64,000 bases of DNA from Pseudomonas sp. LS.1a (GCF_022533585.1 NZ_CP092827.1:4504001-4568000), one strand, 5' to 3'; shown: positions 1 through 8,820, numbered from the stretch's first letter. The notes: a model not told the origin generated them from the sequence alone. Program-made: numbers and translations.

Positions 1-732
1 CCCACCCTGGCGCCGTGGTGGTTGCCGGTGGTGGCTGCCAGTGTTGCCATCGGCATCGGCAAACAGGCCTTTGGCGGGGTCGGGCGCAATCTGTTCAACC
101 CGGCCATGGTCGGCTACGCCTTCGCGCTGCTGAGCTTCCCGCTGCAGATGAACCATTGGCCAGGGCCGGCGCCAGGCCTGCTCGACAGCCTGCAGCAGGT
201 GTTCACCGGCAGCGCGCAGATCGATGCCTGGGCCCGGCCGACACTGCTCGACGGCCTGCGCCACAACCGCAGCCTGACCATCGAAGAGCTGTTCGCCAGC
301 CACCCGGGCTTCGGCAGCATCGGTGGGCGGGGCAGCGAATGGGTCAACCTGGCGTTCCTGCTGGGCGGCCTGTTCCTGCTGCAACGCAAGGTGATCACCT
401 GGCATGCGCCGGTTGGTTTGCTGGCAGGGTTGCTCCTGTTCAGCCTGCTGGGCTGGAATGGCTCGGGTTCGGACTCAAACGGCTCACCCCTGCTGCACCT
501 GTTCTCCGGCTCGACCATGATGGCGGCGTTCTTCATTGCCACCGAACCGGTGTCCGGCCCCCGGCAGGAGTGGGCGAAGCTAGGGTTCGGCCTGGGAGCG
601 GGCCTGCTGATCTACCTGATCCGCACCTGGGGCAGCTACCCGGACGGTACCGCGTTTGCCATCCTGCTGATGAACCTCATGACGCCAAGCCTCGAACGCC
701 TGGCCGTGCAGCGCCAGCAGGTTGCCCGATGA
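1..732 (+). CDS. rnfD: Rnf/Rsx electron transport complex subunit D, 5' truncated
   Basis: This is an integral membrane subunit of the Rnf complex, which couples electron transfer between ferredoxin and NAD(H) to ion movement across the inner membrane. The reading frame is open from base 1, so the N-terminus lies outside the window; 243 codons remain. It shows the RnfD/NqrB signatures NLFNPAMVGYA near the start and LHLFSGSTMMAAFFIATEPV around 494-553. The Thr codon at 514-516 is where RnfD proteins carry covalently bound FMN. Several hydrophobic segments are visible. The stop overlaps the start of rnfG (ATGA), which indicates an operon. Confidence 0.93.
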   Translation, partial: PTLAPWWLPVVAASVAIGIGKQAFGGVGRNLFNPAMVGYAFALLSFPLQMNHWPGPAPGLLDSLQQVFTGSAQIDAWARPTLLDGLRHNRSLTIEELFASHPGFGSIGGRGSEWVNLAFLLGGLFLLQRKVITWHAPVGLLAGLLLFSLLGWNGSGSDSNGSPLLHLFSGSTMMAAFFIATEPVSGPRQEWAKLGFGLGAGLLIYLIRTWGSYPDGTAFAILLMNLMTPSLERLAVQRQQVAR

Positions 733-1331
733 AGCGCCTGGTACGTGATGTGGGCCTGCTGCTGCTGACCGCGGCACTGGCGCTGTCGACCACCCTGGCC
801 TGGCGGCACTGGACCAGCCCGGCCATCGCCGACGCCGAGAAACAACTGAATAGCCGCCAGCGGCTGGCGGTGCTGCCAGAAGGCAGTTACGACAACCAGC
901 CACTGGACAATCCGCTGCCCAGGCCCGCCGCACAGCGGCCAAACAGCCGTATCCTGGCAGCTTACCGGGCCACCCTGGCGGGCAAACCGGCCGCCATCAT
1001 CCTGGTCACCCAGGCCCAGGGCTATGCCGGGCCGATCGTGCTGAGCGTGGCCATTGCCGCGGACGGCCGACTGATCGGCAGCCAGCTGGTCGAGCAACAG
1101 GAAAGCCCCGGGCTGGGCGCACGCCTGGGTGATCCGCAGGTGAACTGGTTGGGGCAATTTGCCAACCGTCAGTTGAGCGATCACTGGGCGCTGAAGCGCG
1201 ACCAGGGCGACTTTGACCAGTTGGCCGGGGCAACCGTTACCTCACGGGCAGTGATCGGCGCACTACAGGAAGCGCTGAGTTACTTCGATCAGCAGCGCAG
1301 CGTGCTGCTGGAGGGCCCCACGCATGAATAG
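729..1331 (+). CDS. rnfG: Rnf/Rsx electron transport complex subunit G
   Basis: This is the flavoprotein subunit of the Rnf complex, 200 residues, with one N-terminal membrane anchor (about residues 7-26) and a periplasmic FMN domain. The flavinylation motif is near the C-terminus as LAGATVTSRAV (residues 165-175). Thr169 would carry FMN; the usual SGAT is AGAT here. The ATG at 729 overlaps the rnfD stop by 4 bases, and the coding end overlaps the next gene by 8 bases, so translation is probably coupled. A longer open frame begins far upstream inside rnfD, but only the ATG at 729 gives a normal RnfG. Confidence 0.92.
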   Translation: MKRLVRDVGLLLLTAALALSTTLAWRHWTSPAIADAEKQLNSRQRLAVLPEGSYDNQPLDNPLPRPAAQRPNSRILAAYRATLAGKPAAIILVTQAQGYAGPIVLSVAIAADGRLIGSQLVEQQESPGLGARLGDPQVNWLGQFANRQLSDHWALKRDQGDFDQLAGATVTSRAVIGALQEALSYFDQQRSVLLEGPTHE

Positions 1332-1848
1332 GTTCTACCTGCTGGGCGCAAGCCTTGTGCCCCTGCTGGGCGCCACCCGGACACTGAGCGAAGGCGCCAC
1401 CATCGGCGTGTGCGCGGTGCTGATGAGCAGCCTTCACCAACTGTTGCTGGCCCCCCTTCGCCAGCGGCTCACCACCTGGCCCCGTGTGCTGGCCAGCCTG
1501 CTGCTGCTGGCGGCCCTGGCCAGTTGCCTGCAACTGGCCCTGCGTGCCTGGCTGCTGCCAACGGCTCTCGCCCTCGGCCACTATCCCGCACTGCTATGCC
1601 TGCAATGCCTGGCCACTGACCACCTGCTGCCCGATCAAGGGCGCTGGCGCCTGCTCGCCAGTCACCTGTGCACGCTGTTTGCCAGCTGCCTGCTGCTCGG
1701 TGCCAGCCGCCAATGGCTGACCGACGGTGCCAGCCTGCATCTGGCCAGCCTGGCCCCCGGCGCCTTGCTACTGCTCGGACTGCTGTTGGCCTTGTACAAT
1801 CGCCTGCGTCCGGGCCCTGCCCAACCACGTCGTCAAGGAAAGCGCTGA
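1324..1848 (+). CDS. rnfE: RnfE-like membrane subunit, short and divergent
   Basis: The position (directly after rnfG, before nth) and local similarity mark this as the RnfE subunit, an inner-membrane protein of the Rnf complex. It has 174 residues, while RnfE is usually about 200-235. Five or so hydrophobic segments are visible. The N-terminal motif normally reading LCPLLAVT reads LVPLLGAT here (residues 11-18), so the Cys that helps bind the intramembrane [2Fe-2S] cluster in the family appears to be Val12. The second conserved Cys probably corresponds to Cys95 (CLQCLATDH). Whether the subunit is active in the usual way is uncertain. The start ATG overlaps rnfG. Confidence 0.72.
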   Translation: MNRFYLLGASLVPLLGATRTLSEGATIGVCAVLMSSLHQLLLAPLRQRLTTWPRVLASLLLLAALASCLQLALRAWLLPTALALGHYPALLCLQCLATDHLLPDQGRWRLLASHLCTLFASCLLLGASRQWLTDGASLHLASLAPGALLLLGLLLALYNRLRPGPAQPRRQGKR

Positions 1849-1852
1849 TTTC

Positions 1853-2491
1853 ATGAATGCCGCCAAACGCCTGGAGATCTTTCGCAGGCTGCACGAAGAC
1901 AATCCCGACCCAAAGACCGAACTGGCCTACACCACGCCGTTCGAACTGCTGGTTGCCGTGACACTGTCCGCGCAGTCCACCGATGTCGGCGTCAACAAGG
2001 CCACCGCCCGCCTGTTCCCGGTCGCCAACACCCCCGAGGCCATCTATGCCCTGGGCGTCGAAGGCCTGAGCGAGTACATCAAGACCATTGGTTTGTACAA
2101 CAGCAAGGCCAAGAACGTCATCGAAGCCTGCCGGCTGCTGATCGAACGCCATGACAGCCAGGTACCGCAAACCCGCGAAGCCCTGGAGGCGCTGCCCGGC
2201 GTGGGCCGCAAGACCGCCAACGTAGTGCTCAACACAGCGTTCCGCCAGCCGACCATGGCGGTGGATACCCATATCTTCCGGGTCAGCAACCGCACAGGCA
2301 TTGCGCCAGGCAAGACGGTGCTGGAAGTGGAGAAGAAGCTGATCAAGTTCGTACCAAAAGATTACCTGCTCGACGCCCACCACTGGCTGATCCTGCACGG
2401 GCGCTATGTGTGCCAGGCACGCAAACCACGGTGCGGCAGTTGCCGGATCGAAGACCTGTGCGAGTACAAGCACAAGACCTCCGACGATTGA
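1853..2491 (+). CDS. nth: Endonuclease III (DNA glycosylase/AP lyase)
   Basis: Base-excision repair enzyme that removes oxidised pyrimidines and cleaves the abasic site. It has 212 residues, as usual for Nth. The helix-hairpin-helix LPGVGRKTANVVLN (114-127) carries the catalytic Lys120, followed by VDTHIFRVSNR with Asp138. The C-terminal [4Fe-4S] motif C-x6-C-x2-C-x5-C is intact (CQARKPRCGSCRIEDLC). The ATG at 1853 sits 4 bases after the rnfE stop, so it is co-transcribed with the rnf genes, the usual arrangement in gammaproteobacteria. Confidence 0.97.
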   Translation: MNAAKRLEIFRRLHEDNPDPKTELAYTTPFELLVAVTLSAQSTDVGVNKATARLFPVANTPEAIYALGVEGLSEYIKTIGLYNSKAKNVIEACRLLIERHDSQVPQTREALEALPGVGRKTANVVLNTAFRQPTMAVDTHIFRVSNRTGIAPGKTVLEVEKKLIKFVPKDYLLDAHHWLILHGRYVCQARKPRCGSCRIEDLCEYKHKTSDD

Positions 2492-2595
2492 GTCGATAGC
2501 TGGAAACCACCTGTGACGATTGAAAAAATCTTTTTTACCAGCGTCTGCTTTCTGGTTATAAGGACGGCCAATGGCCCCTTGGCTTGGAGCGACTC

Positions 2596-2772
2596 ATGAG
2601 TAGCGATAAAGACGACCTGTCGATCGAAGATGATTTTGTTGCCGCAGAGGATGATGTGGAACCCCAGGTGGAAACCGCAAAAACCAACCTGAGCAAACGC
2701 CGCACTATCGACAATATGCTGGAAGAAAGGCGCCTGCAGAAGCAGCTGGCCGACTTCGACTACGATCTGTAG
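2596..2772 (+). CDS. Small acidic protein of the PA3496 family
   Basis: This is a 58-residue, highly charged protein with an acidic first half (DDLSIEDDF, AAEDDVEP) and a basic/helical second half (SKRRTIDNMLEERRLQKQL). It resembles the PA3496 family, which lies beside nth in Pseudomonas and has been proposed to affect envelope integrity; the function is not established here. The ATG at 2596 follows GGAG (2587-2590) at good spacing. An in-frame TTG at 2584 would add four residues but has no better ribosome site. There is no signal peptide or membrane segment. Confidence 0.8.
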   Translation: MSSDKDDLSIEDDFVAAEDDVEPQVETAKTNLSKRRTIDNMLEERRLQKQLADFDYDL

Positions 2773-2793
2773 CCCGGGACCAGCAGCCTTGGC

Positions 2794-2818
2794 AAAGCCT
2801 CCAGGCAGGAGGCTTTAC
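2794..2818. terminator. Hairpin between convergent genes
   Basis: A 9-bp stem, AAAGCCTCC (2794-2802) pairing with GGAGGCTTT (2808-2816) around a 5-base loop, lies between the small acidic protein gene and the convergent response regulator. The U tract is short on both strands, so it is a modest bidirectional terminator candidate. Confidence 0.55.
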
Positions 2819-2829
2819 GGCCTTGGCGG

Positions 2830-3453
2830 TCAGTTCAACCCTTGCCGTTGCGCCAGCTCGATCAGGTCGACCAGCGACCGCGCGTTGAGCTTGAGCAACA
2901 GACGCGACTTGTAGGTACTGACCGTCTTGTTGCTGAGGAACATGCTGTCGGCAATCTCCTTGTTCGAACGCCCTCGTGCCAGTTGCTGCAACACTGTCAT
3001 CTCGCGCGCCGAGAGGCGGTTGACCATATCTGTCTCACTCCCGCCTCCCCTGCCACGTGACGGATGCAGAGCCTGGTTGGGGAAGTAGCTGTAGCCCGAC
3101 AATACGGCCTTGATGGCGCTCAGCAGCTCGGTGAGTTCCTGTTGCTTGCACACATAGCCCGCCGCCCCCGCCTGCATGCAGCGCATCGAGAAATTGCCTG
3201 GGGGCTGCGATGTCAGCACCAGCACCTTGCTGCCCGGGCTGAAGGTCGCCATACGGGCGATCACCTCCAGGCCATCCAGTTTGGGAATACCGATATCGAG
3301 CACCACGATATCCGGCAGGTGTTGCCGTGTCAGCTGCAATGCAGCCACCCCGTTGTCGGTCTCCGCCACGACGTCATACCCATGCCGCTCCATCAGCATG
3401 CGTACGGCCAAGCGTATGACCGGATGATCATCTACGATAAGCACTTTATTCAT
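2830..3453 (-). CDS. LuxR/NarL-family response regulator
   Basis: Two-component response regulator of 207 residues. The receiver domain covers about 1-120 with phospho-acceptor Asp53 (LPDIVVLDIGIP) and acidic pocket VDD (7-9). The C-terminal LuxR-type helix-turn-helix reads LSAREMTVLQQLARGRSNKE and ends in a dimer helix. The ATG at 3453 is preferred because GGA lies about 8 bases upstream; an ATG at 3468 has no ribosome site. No sensor kinase is adjacent, so the partner and target genes are unknown. The type resembles BvgA/EvgA regulators. Confidence 0.9.
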   Translation of the reverse strand: MNKVLIVDDHPVIRLAVRMLMERHGYDVVAETDNGVAALQLTRQHLPDIVVLDIGIPKLDGLEVIARMATFSPGSKVLVLTSQPPGNFSMRCMQAGAAGYVCKQQELTELLSAIKAVLSGYSYFPNQALHPSRGRGGGSETDMVNRLSAREMTVLQQLARGRSNKEIADSMFLSNKTVSTYKSRLLLKLNARSLVDLIELAQRQGLN

Positions 3454-3819
3454 GCGATATCCATTCATTGTTTTTGCTTTGGTCCGCCAAGATAACCGAC
3501 AGAACGCTTGCTGGCGCGGTGATTTACCGGCGAAACACATGAGCAGATAAAACCTACAGCACTTACAGAAATTTCCTACACACAACTACTGTAGTTGTAA
3601 CAATCAAATTCCTTATTACCGGAATGAACGGTATCACCCACCTGCAAAAGTGCCCAGTTGAAAACTGGCCATTACCTGAGGAATTATCCAATGCGAACAC
3701 GCTGAACAAACAAGGCTGTCAGGATTTCGGCCGATTATTCCTCACCCGGGAAACAATCCAGTCTTTAGTTGAGCGTTGCTGTAGGGTAATGATGGGCAAA
3801 ATCGCTGGAGACGGCCCAT
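3454..3819. other. 366-base divergent intergenic region
   Basis: This AT-rich stretch separates the response regulator (minus) from the small membrane protein (plus) and must hold both promoters. It contains one perfect 8-1-8 inverted repeat at 3582-3598. An open frame entering from 3624 has no ribosome site and runs out of frame over the membrane protein gene, so it was not called. Confidence 0.6.
3582..3598. promoter_or_regulatory. Perfect 8-1-8 inverted repeat, possible operator
   Basis: ACAACTAC-T-GTAGTTGT, centred about 130 bases upstream of the LuxR-type regulator start. Its size and symmetry fit a dimeric regulator site, and self-binding by the LuxR-type protein is possible. No functional evidence is visible. 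Confidence 0.4.
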
Positions 3820-4302
3820 ATGCCCCAAGCACAACCTGTCGCCCCGCTGACGATCATTGCCATCTTCGCGGGGATTATCGAAGCCTCTGCCCTTGCCACA
3901 CTGCCGTTTCTCAGCGAGTCCAGCCAAAATCTCTATACTTGGTTCCTGGTGGGCTTCCCGTTCTTTCTGACGGCCCTGTTCTTCCTCACGCTCAACTTCA
4001 ATTACAAGTCCTTCTACAGCCCGTCGCCAAACAGAACGGCAAACGACAACACGCCGACATTGAACGCCCAGGCCAAACCTGCAATGCCCAGTGATGCCAG
4101 CGAAGCGCTACAGGGCGAGCCTGTCACGTTCATGTTTTCCGGCCCCGATGCCAATCGCATGATGGAGCAACAAGTGCTGCTCACCCTTGCCCAACCGCCT
4201 CTGCCAGCGCGCACCTGGCGCTTTTGCAACCTGGATAAACGCCAATGCGCACAACTGTCGATCAGCGTGCTTGAGGGTCAGATGGCAAACGATGGCCATT
4301 GA
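3820..4302 (+). CDS. Hypothetical small membrane protein
   Basis: A 160-residue protein not recognised as a named family. Two hydrophobic helices (about residues 8-28 and 39-58) are followed by a soluble tail that contains a low-complexity linker (ANDNTPTLNAQ) and a short C-terminal domain ending in Asn-Asp-Gly-His. The ATG at 3820 is preceded by GGAG at about 10 bases. It is probably an inner-membrane protein with a cytoplasmic tail. It stands alone between a divergent regulator and the argG terminator. Confidence 0.7.
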   Translation: MPQAQPVAPLTIIAIFAGIIEASALATLPFLSESSQNLYTWFLVGFPFFLTALFFLTLNFNYKSFYSPSPNRTANDNTPTLNAQAKPAMPSDASEALQGEPVTFMFSGPDANRMMEQQVLLTLAQPPLPARTWRFCNLDKRQCAQLSISVLEGQMANDGH

Positions 4303-4322
4303 TGCCCAAGGCTTTCCACAGG

Positions 4323-4354
4323 CAAAAAAAACCCCGGCCTGGGCCGGGGTTTTT
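4323..4354. terminator. Strong bidirectional intrinsic terminator
   Basis: An 8-bp GC stem CCCCGGCC (4332-4339) / GGCCGGGG (4342-4349) is flanked by an A run upstream and a T run (4350-4354) downstream. It lies between convergent argG and the small membrane protein gene and should end transcription from both sides. Confidence 0.9.
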
Positions 4355-4371
4355 ACTGCACATGCCAGCGA

Positions 4372-5589
4372 TCAGAGCAGCGAGCGGCCCTTGTTGGCAG
4401 CAATGCGCATACGCAGGGCGTTGAGCTTGATGAAGCCGGCAGCGTCCGCCTGGTTGTAGGCGCCGCCATCTTCCTCGAAGGTGGCGATATTGGCATCGAA
4501 CAGCGAATCGTCCGACTTGCGGCCAACCACGGTGACGTTGCCCTTGTACAGTTTCAGGCGTACCACGCCGTTCACGTTGACCTGCGAAGCGTCGATCATC
4601 TGCTGCAGCATCAGACGCTCCGGGCTCCACCAGTAGCCGGTGTAGATCAGGCTGGCATACTTCGGCATCAGCTCATCCTTCAGGTGAGCGACTTCGCGGT
4701 CCAGGGTGATCGACTCGATGGCACGGTGGGCCTTGAGCATGATGGTGCCACCAGGGGTCTCGTAGCAACCACGCGACTTCATGCCGACGTAACGGTTCTC
4801 GACGATATCCAGACGGCCGATGCCGTTGGCACCACCGATACGGTTCAGGTCGGCCAGGACGGTGGCCGGGGTCTTCTCGACGCCGTCGATGGCAACGATG
4901 TCACCGTTGCGGTAGGTCAGCTCGATGTAGGTAGCCTGGTCCGGGGCGTTCTCGGGCGAGACGCTCCAGCGCCACATGTCTTCTTCGTGCTCGGTCCAGG
5001 TATCTTCCAGGACACCGCCTTCGTAGGAGATGTGCAGCAGGTTGGCGTCCATCGAGTACGGCGACTTCTTCTTGCCGTGGCGCTCGATCGGGATGCCGTG
5101 CTTCTCGGCGTAGTCCATCAGCTTCTCGCGGGACAGCAGGTCCCACTCACGCCATGGGGCGATGACCTTGACGCCTGGTTTCAGGGCGTAGGCGCCCAGT
5201 TCGAAACGCACCTGGTCGTTGCCTTTGCCGGTGGCGCCATGGGAAATGGCGTCAGCGCCGGTTTCGTTGGCGATTTCGATCAGGCGCTTGGCGATCAGCG
5301 GACGGGCGATGGAGGTACCCAGCAGGTACTCGCCCTCGTAGACGGTGTTGGCGCGGAACATCGGGAACACGAAATCACGTACGAATTCTTCGCGCAGGTC
5401 GTCGATGTAGATCTCTTTAACGCCCATTGCCTGGGCCTTGGCACGGGCCGGCTCGACCTCTTCGCCCTGACCCAGGTCAGCGGTGAAGGTCACCACTTCG
5501 CAGTTGTAGGTATCCTGCAGCCACTTGAGAATCACCGAAGTATCAAGGCCGCCGGAATACGCCAGTACGACCTTTTTTACGTCCGCCAT
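4372..5589 (-). CDS. argG: Argininosuccinate synthase
   Basis: Cytoplasmic enzyme joining citrulline and aspartate with ATP to give argininosuccinate, the penultimate step of arginine synthesis. It has 405 residues, the normal length for the Pseudomonas protein. The N-terminal PP-loop motif [10 protein letters not shown] (residues 9-18) binds ATP, and the [16 protein letters not shown] motif binds citrulline/aspartate. The start MADVKKV at 5589 is used; the frame stays open upstream to 5745 but that part is not family sequence. Ornithine carbamoyltransferase (argF) lies 8 kb away in this window. Confidence 0.97.
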   Translation of the reverse strand: MADVKKVVLAYSGGLDTSVILKWLQDTYNCEVVTFTADLGQGEEVEPARAKAQAMGVKEIYIDDLREEFVRDFVFPMFRANTVYEGEYLLGTSIARPLIAKRLIEIANETGADAISHGATGKGNDQVRFELGAYALKPGVKVIAPWREWDLLSREKLMDYAEKHGIPIERHGKKKSPYSMDANLLHISYEGGVLEDTWTEHEEDMWRWSVSPENAPDQATYIELTYRNGDIVAIDGVEKTPATVLADLNRIGGANGIGRLDIVENRYVGMKSRGCYETPGGTIMLKAHRAIESITLDREVAHLKDELMPKYASLIYTGYWWSPERLMLQQMIDASQVNVNGVVRLKLYKGNVTVVGRKSDDSLFDANIATFEEDGGAYNQADAAGFIKLNALRMRIAANKGRSLL

Positions 5590-5752
5590 GCCATCACTCC
5601 ACGGGGTTGTACGGAAAGGGATCGATTCTAACGACGTTGCAGATAAATTTACAGTGGGGCGACAGCTTCTGACGACAAAGCGACAGGAACTTTCGGAAGG
5701 GCGACGGGCGGCGGAGGGGGATTTGATCAGGGGTGCCAGATGCATGCCTCGC

Positions 5753-5818
5753 CATTTTCAGCGCCTGTGAGATCGAGCGCCGCCCGCGCGGCGCTCGATC
5801 TCACAGGCGCTGAAAATG
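5753..5818. repeat. Perfect 31-bp inverted repeat (second extragenic palindrome family)
   Basis: Arms at 5753-5783 and 5788-5818 are exact reverse complements around a 4-base loop. The inner part (GCGCCTGTGAGATCGAGCG) recurs in a looser form at 19953-19991. It lies between argG (upstream side) and the 3' end of motY, so it may also act as a transcription stop for motY. It differs in sequence from the CCTGTGGGAGCGGG family. Confidence 0.85.
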
Positions 5819-5882
5819 TTGTGGCGAACACCTGGTGGCCCCGATGCAATCCCCAGCCATGCCCACGATGGCCAACCCGACC

Positions 5883-6857
5883 TCAGGGCGCCTTCGCCCC
5901 CGGCGCGCCCGAGGCCGGAGCGGCAGCAGGCGGACTGGCTGGCGCTGCCGCCGGAGCAGCAGGCGCTGCCTGCTCAACCGGCTTCTCCACCGGTTTCTCA
6001 ACCACCGCCACCCGATCCAGTTCAATATTCACCCGACGATTACGTGCCCGGTTGGCAGCACTGTTGTTCTTCGCCAACGGATAACGCTCACCATGAAAAC
6101 GCACGGTAATCTGCTCTTCCGGCACGCCCTGGGCCTTGAGGTAGTCGGCCACGGCCAGTGCCCGGCGGCGAGACGTGTCGCGATTGGTCAGGCGGTTGCC
6201 GCTGTTGTCGGAGTGGCCGTTGAGCTCGACATGGTTCACCGTCGGGTCGGCTTTCATGTAGTCGAGGATCACATCCAGCCGCGCCTTGGCCGCGCCATCC
6301 AGCTCGATACCTCCGCCGGGGAAACCCACCTGGGTCTGGCGCACCTGGTCGTAGTTCATCGGCAGCAGCTTGCCGGCACAGGCTTGGTAGTCGCTGTAGG
6401 CCTTGGCGAAACTGACCGGCAGCACACGCACTTCCATCGGCCTGCCCGCCTCGCCGGCGTAATTGCGCACCACCGTGCTGCGCCCGTCGAGCAGGCCGTT
6501 GATCAGGCGGCTGGCCTGGCCCTGGGACGAACTGAACAACACCCCGGTGCGAGCCAGGCGCACGCTGCCCAGGCTGATGTCGCTGCGCCCGGGTTGCCAC
6601 GGCGCAGCGGCTGCCAGCAAAGTGGCCGTGCCCGCACCCAGTACGTTGCTGTCCGAGCGCAGCTGGAACACCGGCTGTTCGCCCGCGCGGCGTACGAACT
6701 CACCACTGCCAAAACCGTCGATCGGCTGGATCAGCCGGCATTCGAACTGGTCCCCCTCGACCTTCCAGGCAATGTTCTCCATGCGCGTCTGGAAAGTCAG
6801 TGCGCCGGCCGGCAGGCTGGCGAACAGGGTCAACAGGGCTAGGTAACGCTGGCGCAC
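5883..6857 (-). CDS. motY: MotY-like OmpA-family flagellar protein
   Basis: A 324-residue exported protein with a signal peptide (residues 1 to about 19, ending ASLPAGA), an N-terminal MotY-type beta domain to about 150, and a C-terminal OmpA peptidoglycan-binding domain with NGHSDNSGNRLTNRDTSRRR. The tail is a Pro/Ala-rich low-complexity stretch. In Pseudomonas, MotY forms the T ring that holds the MotAB/MotCD stators to the cell wall. The GTG at 6857 has GGAG six bases upstream and directly starts the signal peptide; an upstream GTG at 6869 is less likely. argG-motY-pyrC-rnt is a conserved Pseudomonas order. Confidence 0.88.
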   Translation of the reverse strand: MRQRYLALLTLFASLPAGALTFQTRMENIAWKVEGDQFECRLIQPIDGFGSGEFVRRAGEQPVFQLRSDSNVLGAGTATLLAAAAPWQPGRSDISLGSVRLARTGVLFSSSQGQASRLINGLLDGRSTVVRNYAGEAGRPMEVRVLPVSFAKAYSDYQACAGKLLPMNYDQVRQTQVGFPGGGIELDGAAKARLDVILDYMKADPTVNHVELNGHSDNSGNRLTNRDTSRRRALAVADYLKAQGVPEEQITVRFHGERYPLAKNNSAANRARNRRVNIELDRVAVVEKPVEKPVEQAAPAAPAAAPASPPAAAPASGAPGAKAP

Positions 6858-6987
6858 GGGCGGCTCCACAAATTCTGACGGCTTACCTGCAGGCTATCGG
6901 GCGCCTGCCGGAAAACTTGATAGCCGTGCTCCACCCAGGGTTTTCCGGTAGCATTGGGGCTTGAGTTCGACCCGCCTGGAATCCCCA

Positions 6988-8034
6988 ATGTCCGATCGCC
7001 TGACCCTCCTGCGTCCCGACGACTGGCACATCCATCTGCGCGATGGTGCCGTCCTGCCCCACACCGTTGGCGACGTGGCGCGTACTTTCGCCCGTGCCAT
7101 CATCATGCCCAACCTGGTTCCGCCGGTGCGCAATGCCGCCGAGGCTGGCGCCTACCGTGAGCGCATCCTGGCCGCCCGTCCGGCCGGCAGCCGCTTCGAA
7201 CCGCTGATGGTGCTTTACCTCACCGACCGCACCAGCCCCGAGGACATCCGCGCGGCCAAGGCCAGCGGCTTCGTGTACGCCGCCAAGCTGTACCCGGCCG
7301 GCGCCACCACCAACTCCGATTCGGGCGTGACCAGCATCGACAACATCTTCCCGGCCATCGAAGCGCTGGCGGAAGTTGGCATGCCACTACTGGTGCATGG
7401 CGAAGTGACCCGCAGCGAAATCGACGTGTTCGACCGCGAGAAGCGCTTCATCGACGAGCACATGCGCCGTGTGGTCGAGCGCTTCCCCACGCTGAAAGTG
7501 GTGTTCGAGCACATCACCACCAGCGACGCCGCGCAGTTCGTCACCGAGGCCCCGGCCAACGTTGGCGCGACCATCACTGCCCAGCACCTGCTGTACAACC
7601 GCAACCACATGCTGGTTGGCGGCATTCGCCCGCACTTCTACTGCCTGCCGATCCTCAAGCGCAATACCCACCAGGTGGCGCTGCTGGACGCTGCCACCAG
7701 CGGCAGCCCGAAGTTCTTCCTGGGTACCGACTCGGCTCCCCACGCCCGTCACGCCAAGGAAGCTGCCTGCGGTTGCGCCGGTTGCTACACCGCCTACGCG
7801 GCCATCGAGATGTACGCCGAAGCATTCGAACAGCGTAACGCGCTGGACAAGCTGGAAGGCTTCGCCAGCCTGCACGGCCCGGCCTTCTATGGCCTGCCGG
7901 CGAACACCGACACCATTACCCTGGTCCGCGAAGAATGGACCGCCCCGGACAGCCTGCCGTTTGGCGAGCAGACCGTGGTCCCGCTGCGTGCCGGCGAAAA
8001 ACTGCGCTGGCGCCTGCTGGAGGAAAACGCGTGA
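6988..8034 (+). CDS. pyrC: Dihydroorotase
   Basis: Cytoplasmic zinc amidohydrolase cyclising carbamoyl-aspartate to dihydroorotate in pyrimidine synthesis. It has 348 residues (class II, E. coli PyrC type). The metal-binding motif [10 protein letters not shown] is near residues 12-21, Lys in YAAKLYPAG is the probable carbamylated lysine, and metal-ligand histidines occur in LLVHGEV and FEHITT. The TDSAPH motif carries the catalytic Asp. The ATG at 6988 follows GGAAT; an upstream in-frame TTG at 6961 is not needed. The gene overlaps rnt by four bases. Confidence 0.97.
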   Translation: MSDRLTLLRPDDWHIHLRDGAVLPHTVGDVARTFARAIIMPNLVPPVRNAAEAGAYRERILAARPAGSRFEPLMVLYLTDRTSPEDIRAAKASGFVYAAKLYPAGATTNSDSGVTSIDNIFPAIEALAEVGMPLLVHGEVTRSEIDVFDREKRFIDEHMRRVVERFPTLKVVFEHITTSDAAQFVTEAPANVGATITAQHLLYNRNHMLVGGIRPHFYCLPILKRNTHQVALLDAATSGSPKFFLGTDSAPHARHAKEAACGCAGCYTAYAAIEMYAEAFEQRNALDKLEGFASLHGPAFYGLPANTDTITLVREEWTAPDSLPFGEQTVVPLRAGEKLRWRLLEENA

Positions 8035-8705
8035 GCGAAGACCTCTACGAAGATGACCTGGACACCCAGGGCAGCAGCGGCTCGCGCCACCCGATGGCCG
8101 AGCGCTTCCGCGGCTACCTGCCGGTGGTGGTGGATGTGGAGACCGGTGGTTTCAACAGCGCCACCGATGCCCTGCTGGAAATTGCCGCGGTCACCATCGG
8201 CATGGACGAAAAGGGCTTCCTGTTCCCCGAGCACACCTACTTCCACCGGGTGGAGCCGTTCGAAGGCGCCAACATCGAGCCGGCAGCGCTGGAGTTCACC
8301 GGGATCAAGCTGGACCACCCACTGCGCATGGCGGTAAGCGAGGAAAGCGCGCTGACCGACATCTTCCGTGGCGTACGCAAGGCGCTCAAGGCCAATGGCT
8401 GCAAGCGGGCGATCCTGGTCGGCCACAACAGCAGCTTCGACCTGGGTTTCCTCAATGCGGCGGTGACGCGCAATGACCTGAAGCGCAACCCGTTCCACCC
8501 GTTCTCCAGCTTCGACACCGCTACCCTGGCGGGCCTGGCCTATGGCCAGACCGTGCTGGCGCGGGCCTGCCAGAGCGCCGACATCGACTTCGACGGGCGT
8601 GAGGCGCACTCGGCGCGTTACGACACCGAGAAGACGGCCGAGCTGTTCTGCGGCATCGTCAACCGCTGGAAAGAGATGGGCGGCTGGCGCGACTTCAACG
8701 ACTGA
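8031..8705 (+). CDS. rnt: Ribonuclease T
   Basis: DEDD-family 3'-5' exoribonuclease that trims tRNA and other stable RNA 3' ends; 224 residues. Exo I motif [10 protein letters not shown], Exo [12 protein letters not shown] with an adjacent conserved His, and the final H-x4-D motif [11 protein letters not shown] are all present. The start is GTG at 8031, overlapping the pyrC stop (GTGA), so translation is coupled. The other frame over this region is a shadow. Confidence 0.95.
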   Translation: MSEDLYEDDLDTQGSSGSRHPMAERFRGYLPVVVDVETGGFNSATDALLEIAAVTIGMDEKGFLFPEHTYFHRVEPFEGANIEPAALEFTGIKLDHPLRMAVSEESALTDIFRGVRKALKANGCKRAILVGHNSSFDLGFLNAAVTRNDLKRNPFHPFSSFDTATLAGLAYGQTVLARACQSADIDFDGREAHSARYDTEKTAELFCGIVNRWKEMGGWRDFND

Positions 8706-8716
8706 GTCGAAAAAGC

Positions 8717-8805
8717 ATTCGCGGGCATGCCCGCTCCCACAGGGATCACACCATGGCTGAGGCCTGTGGGGCACCTGTGGGAGCGGGTTTACCCGCGAAG
8801 AGGCC
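8717..8805. repeat. REP pair (P. putida type)
   Basis: Two inverted copies of the common extragenic palindrome: TTCGCGGGCATGCCCGCTCCCACAGGG in one orientation (about 8718-8744) and CCTGTGGGAGCGGG...CCCGCGAAGAGGCC in the other (8774-8805). The pair lies downstream of rnt, between convergent genes. Confidence 0.9.
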
Positions 8806-8820
8806 GGCACAGGACGGCAC

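Noticed and set aside
15..1331. 438-codon frame beginning at 15
   Set aside because: Only the last 200 codons (from 729) are a real protein, RnfG; the earlier part is out of frame over rnfD.
3624..4094. 156-codon frame before and over the small membrane protein
   Set aside because: No ribosome site, Cys/Pro-rich shadow-like translation, and it overlaps a better frame with GGAG at good spacing.
4323..4354. Considered a riboswitch or attenuator for argG
   Set aside because: It lies at the 3' end of argG, between convergent genes, and has the stem plus U-run form of a plain terminator.
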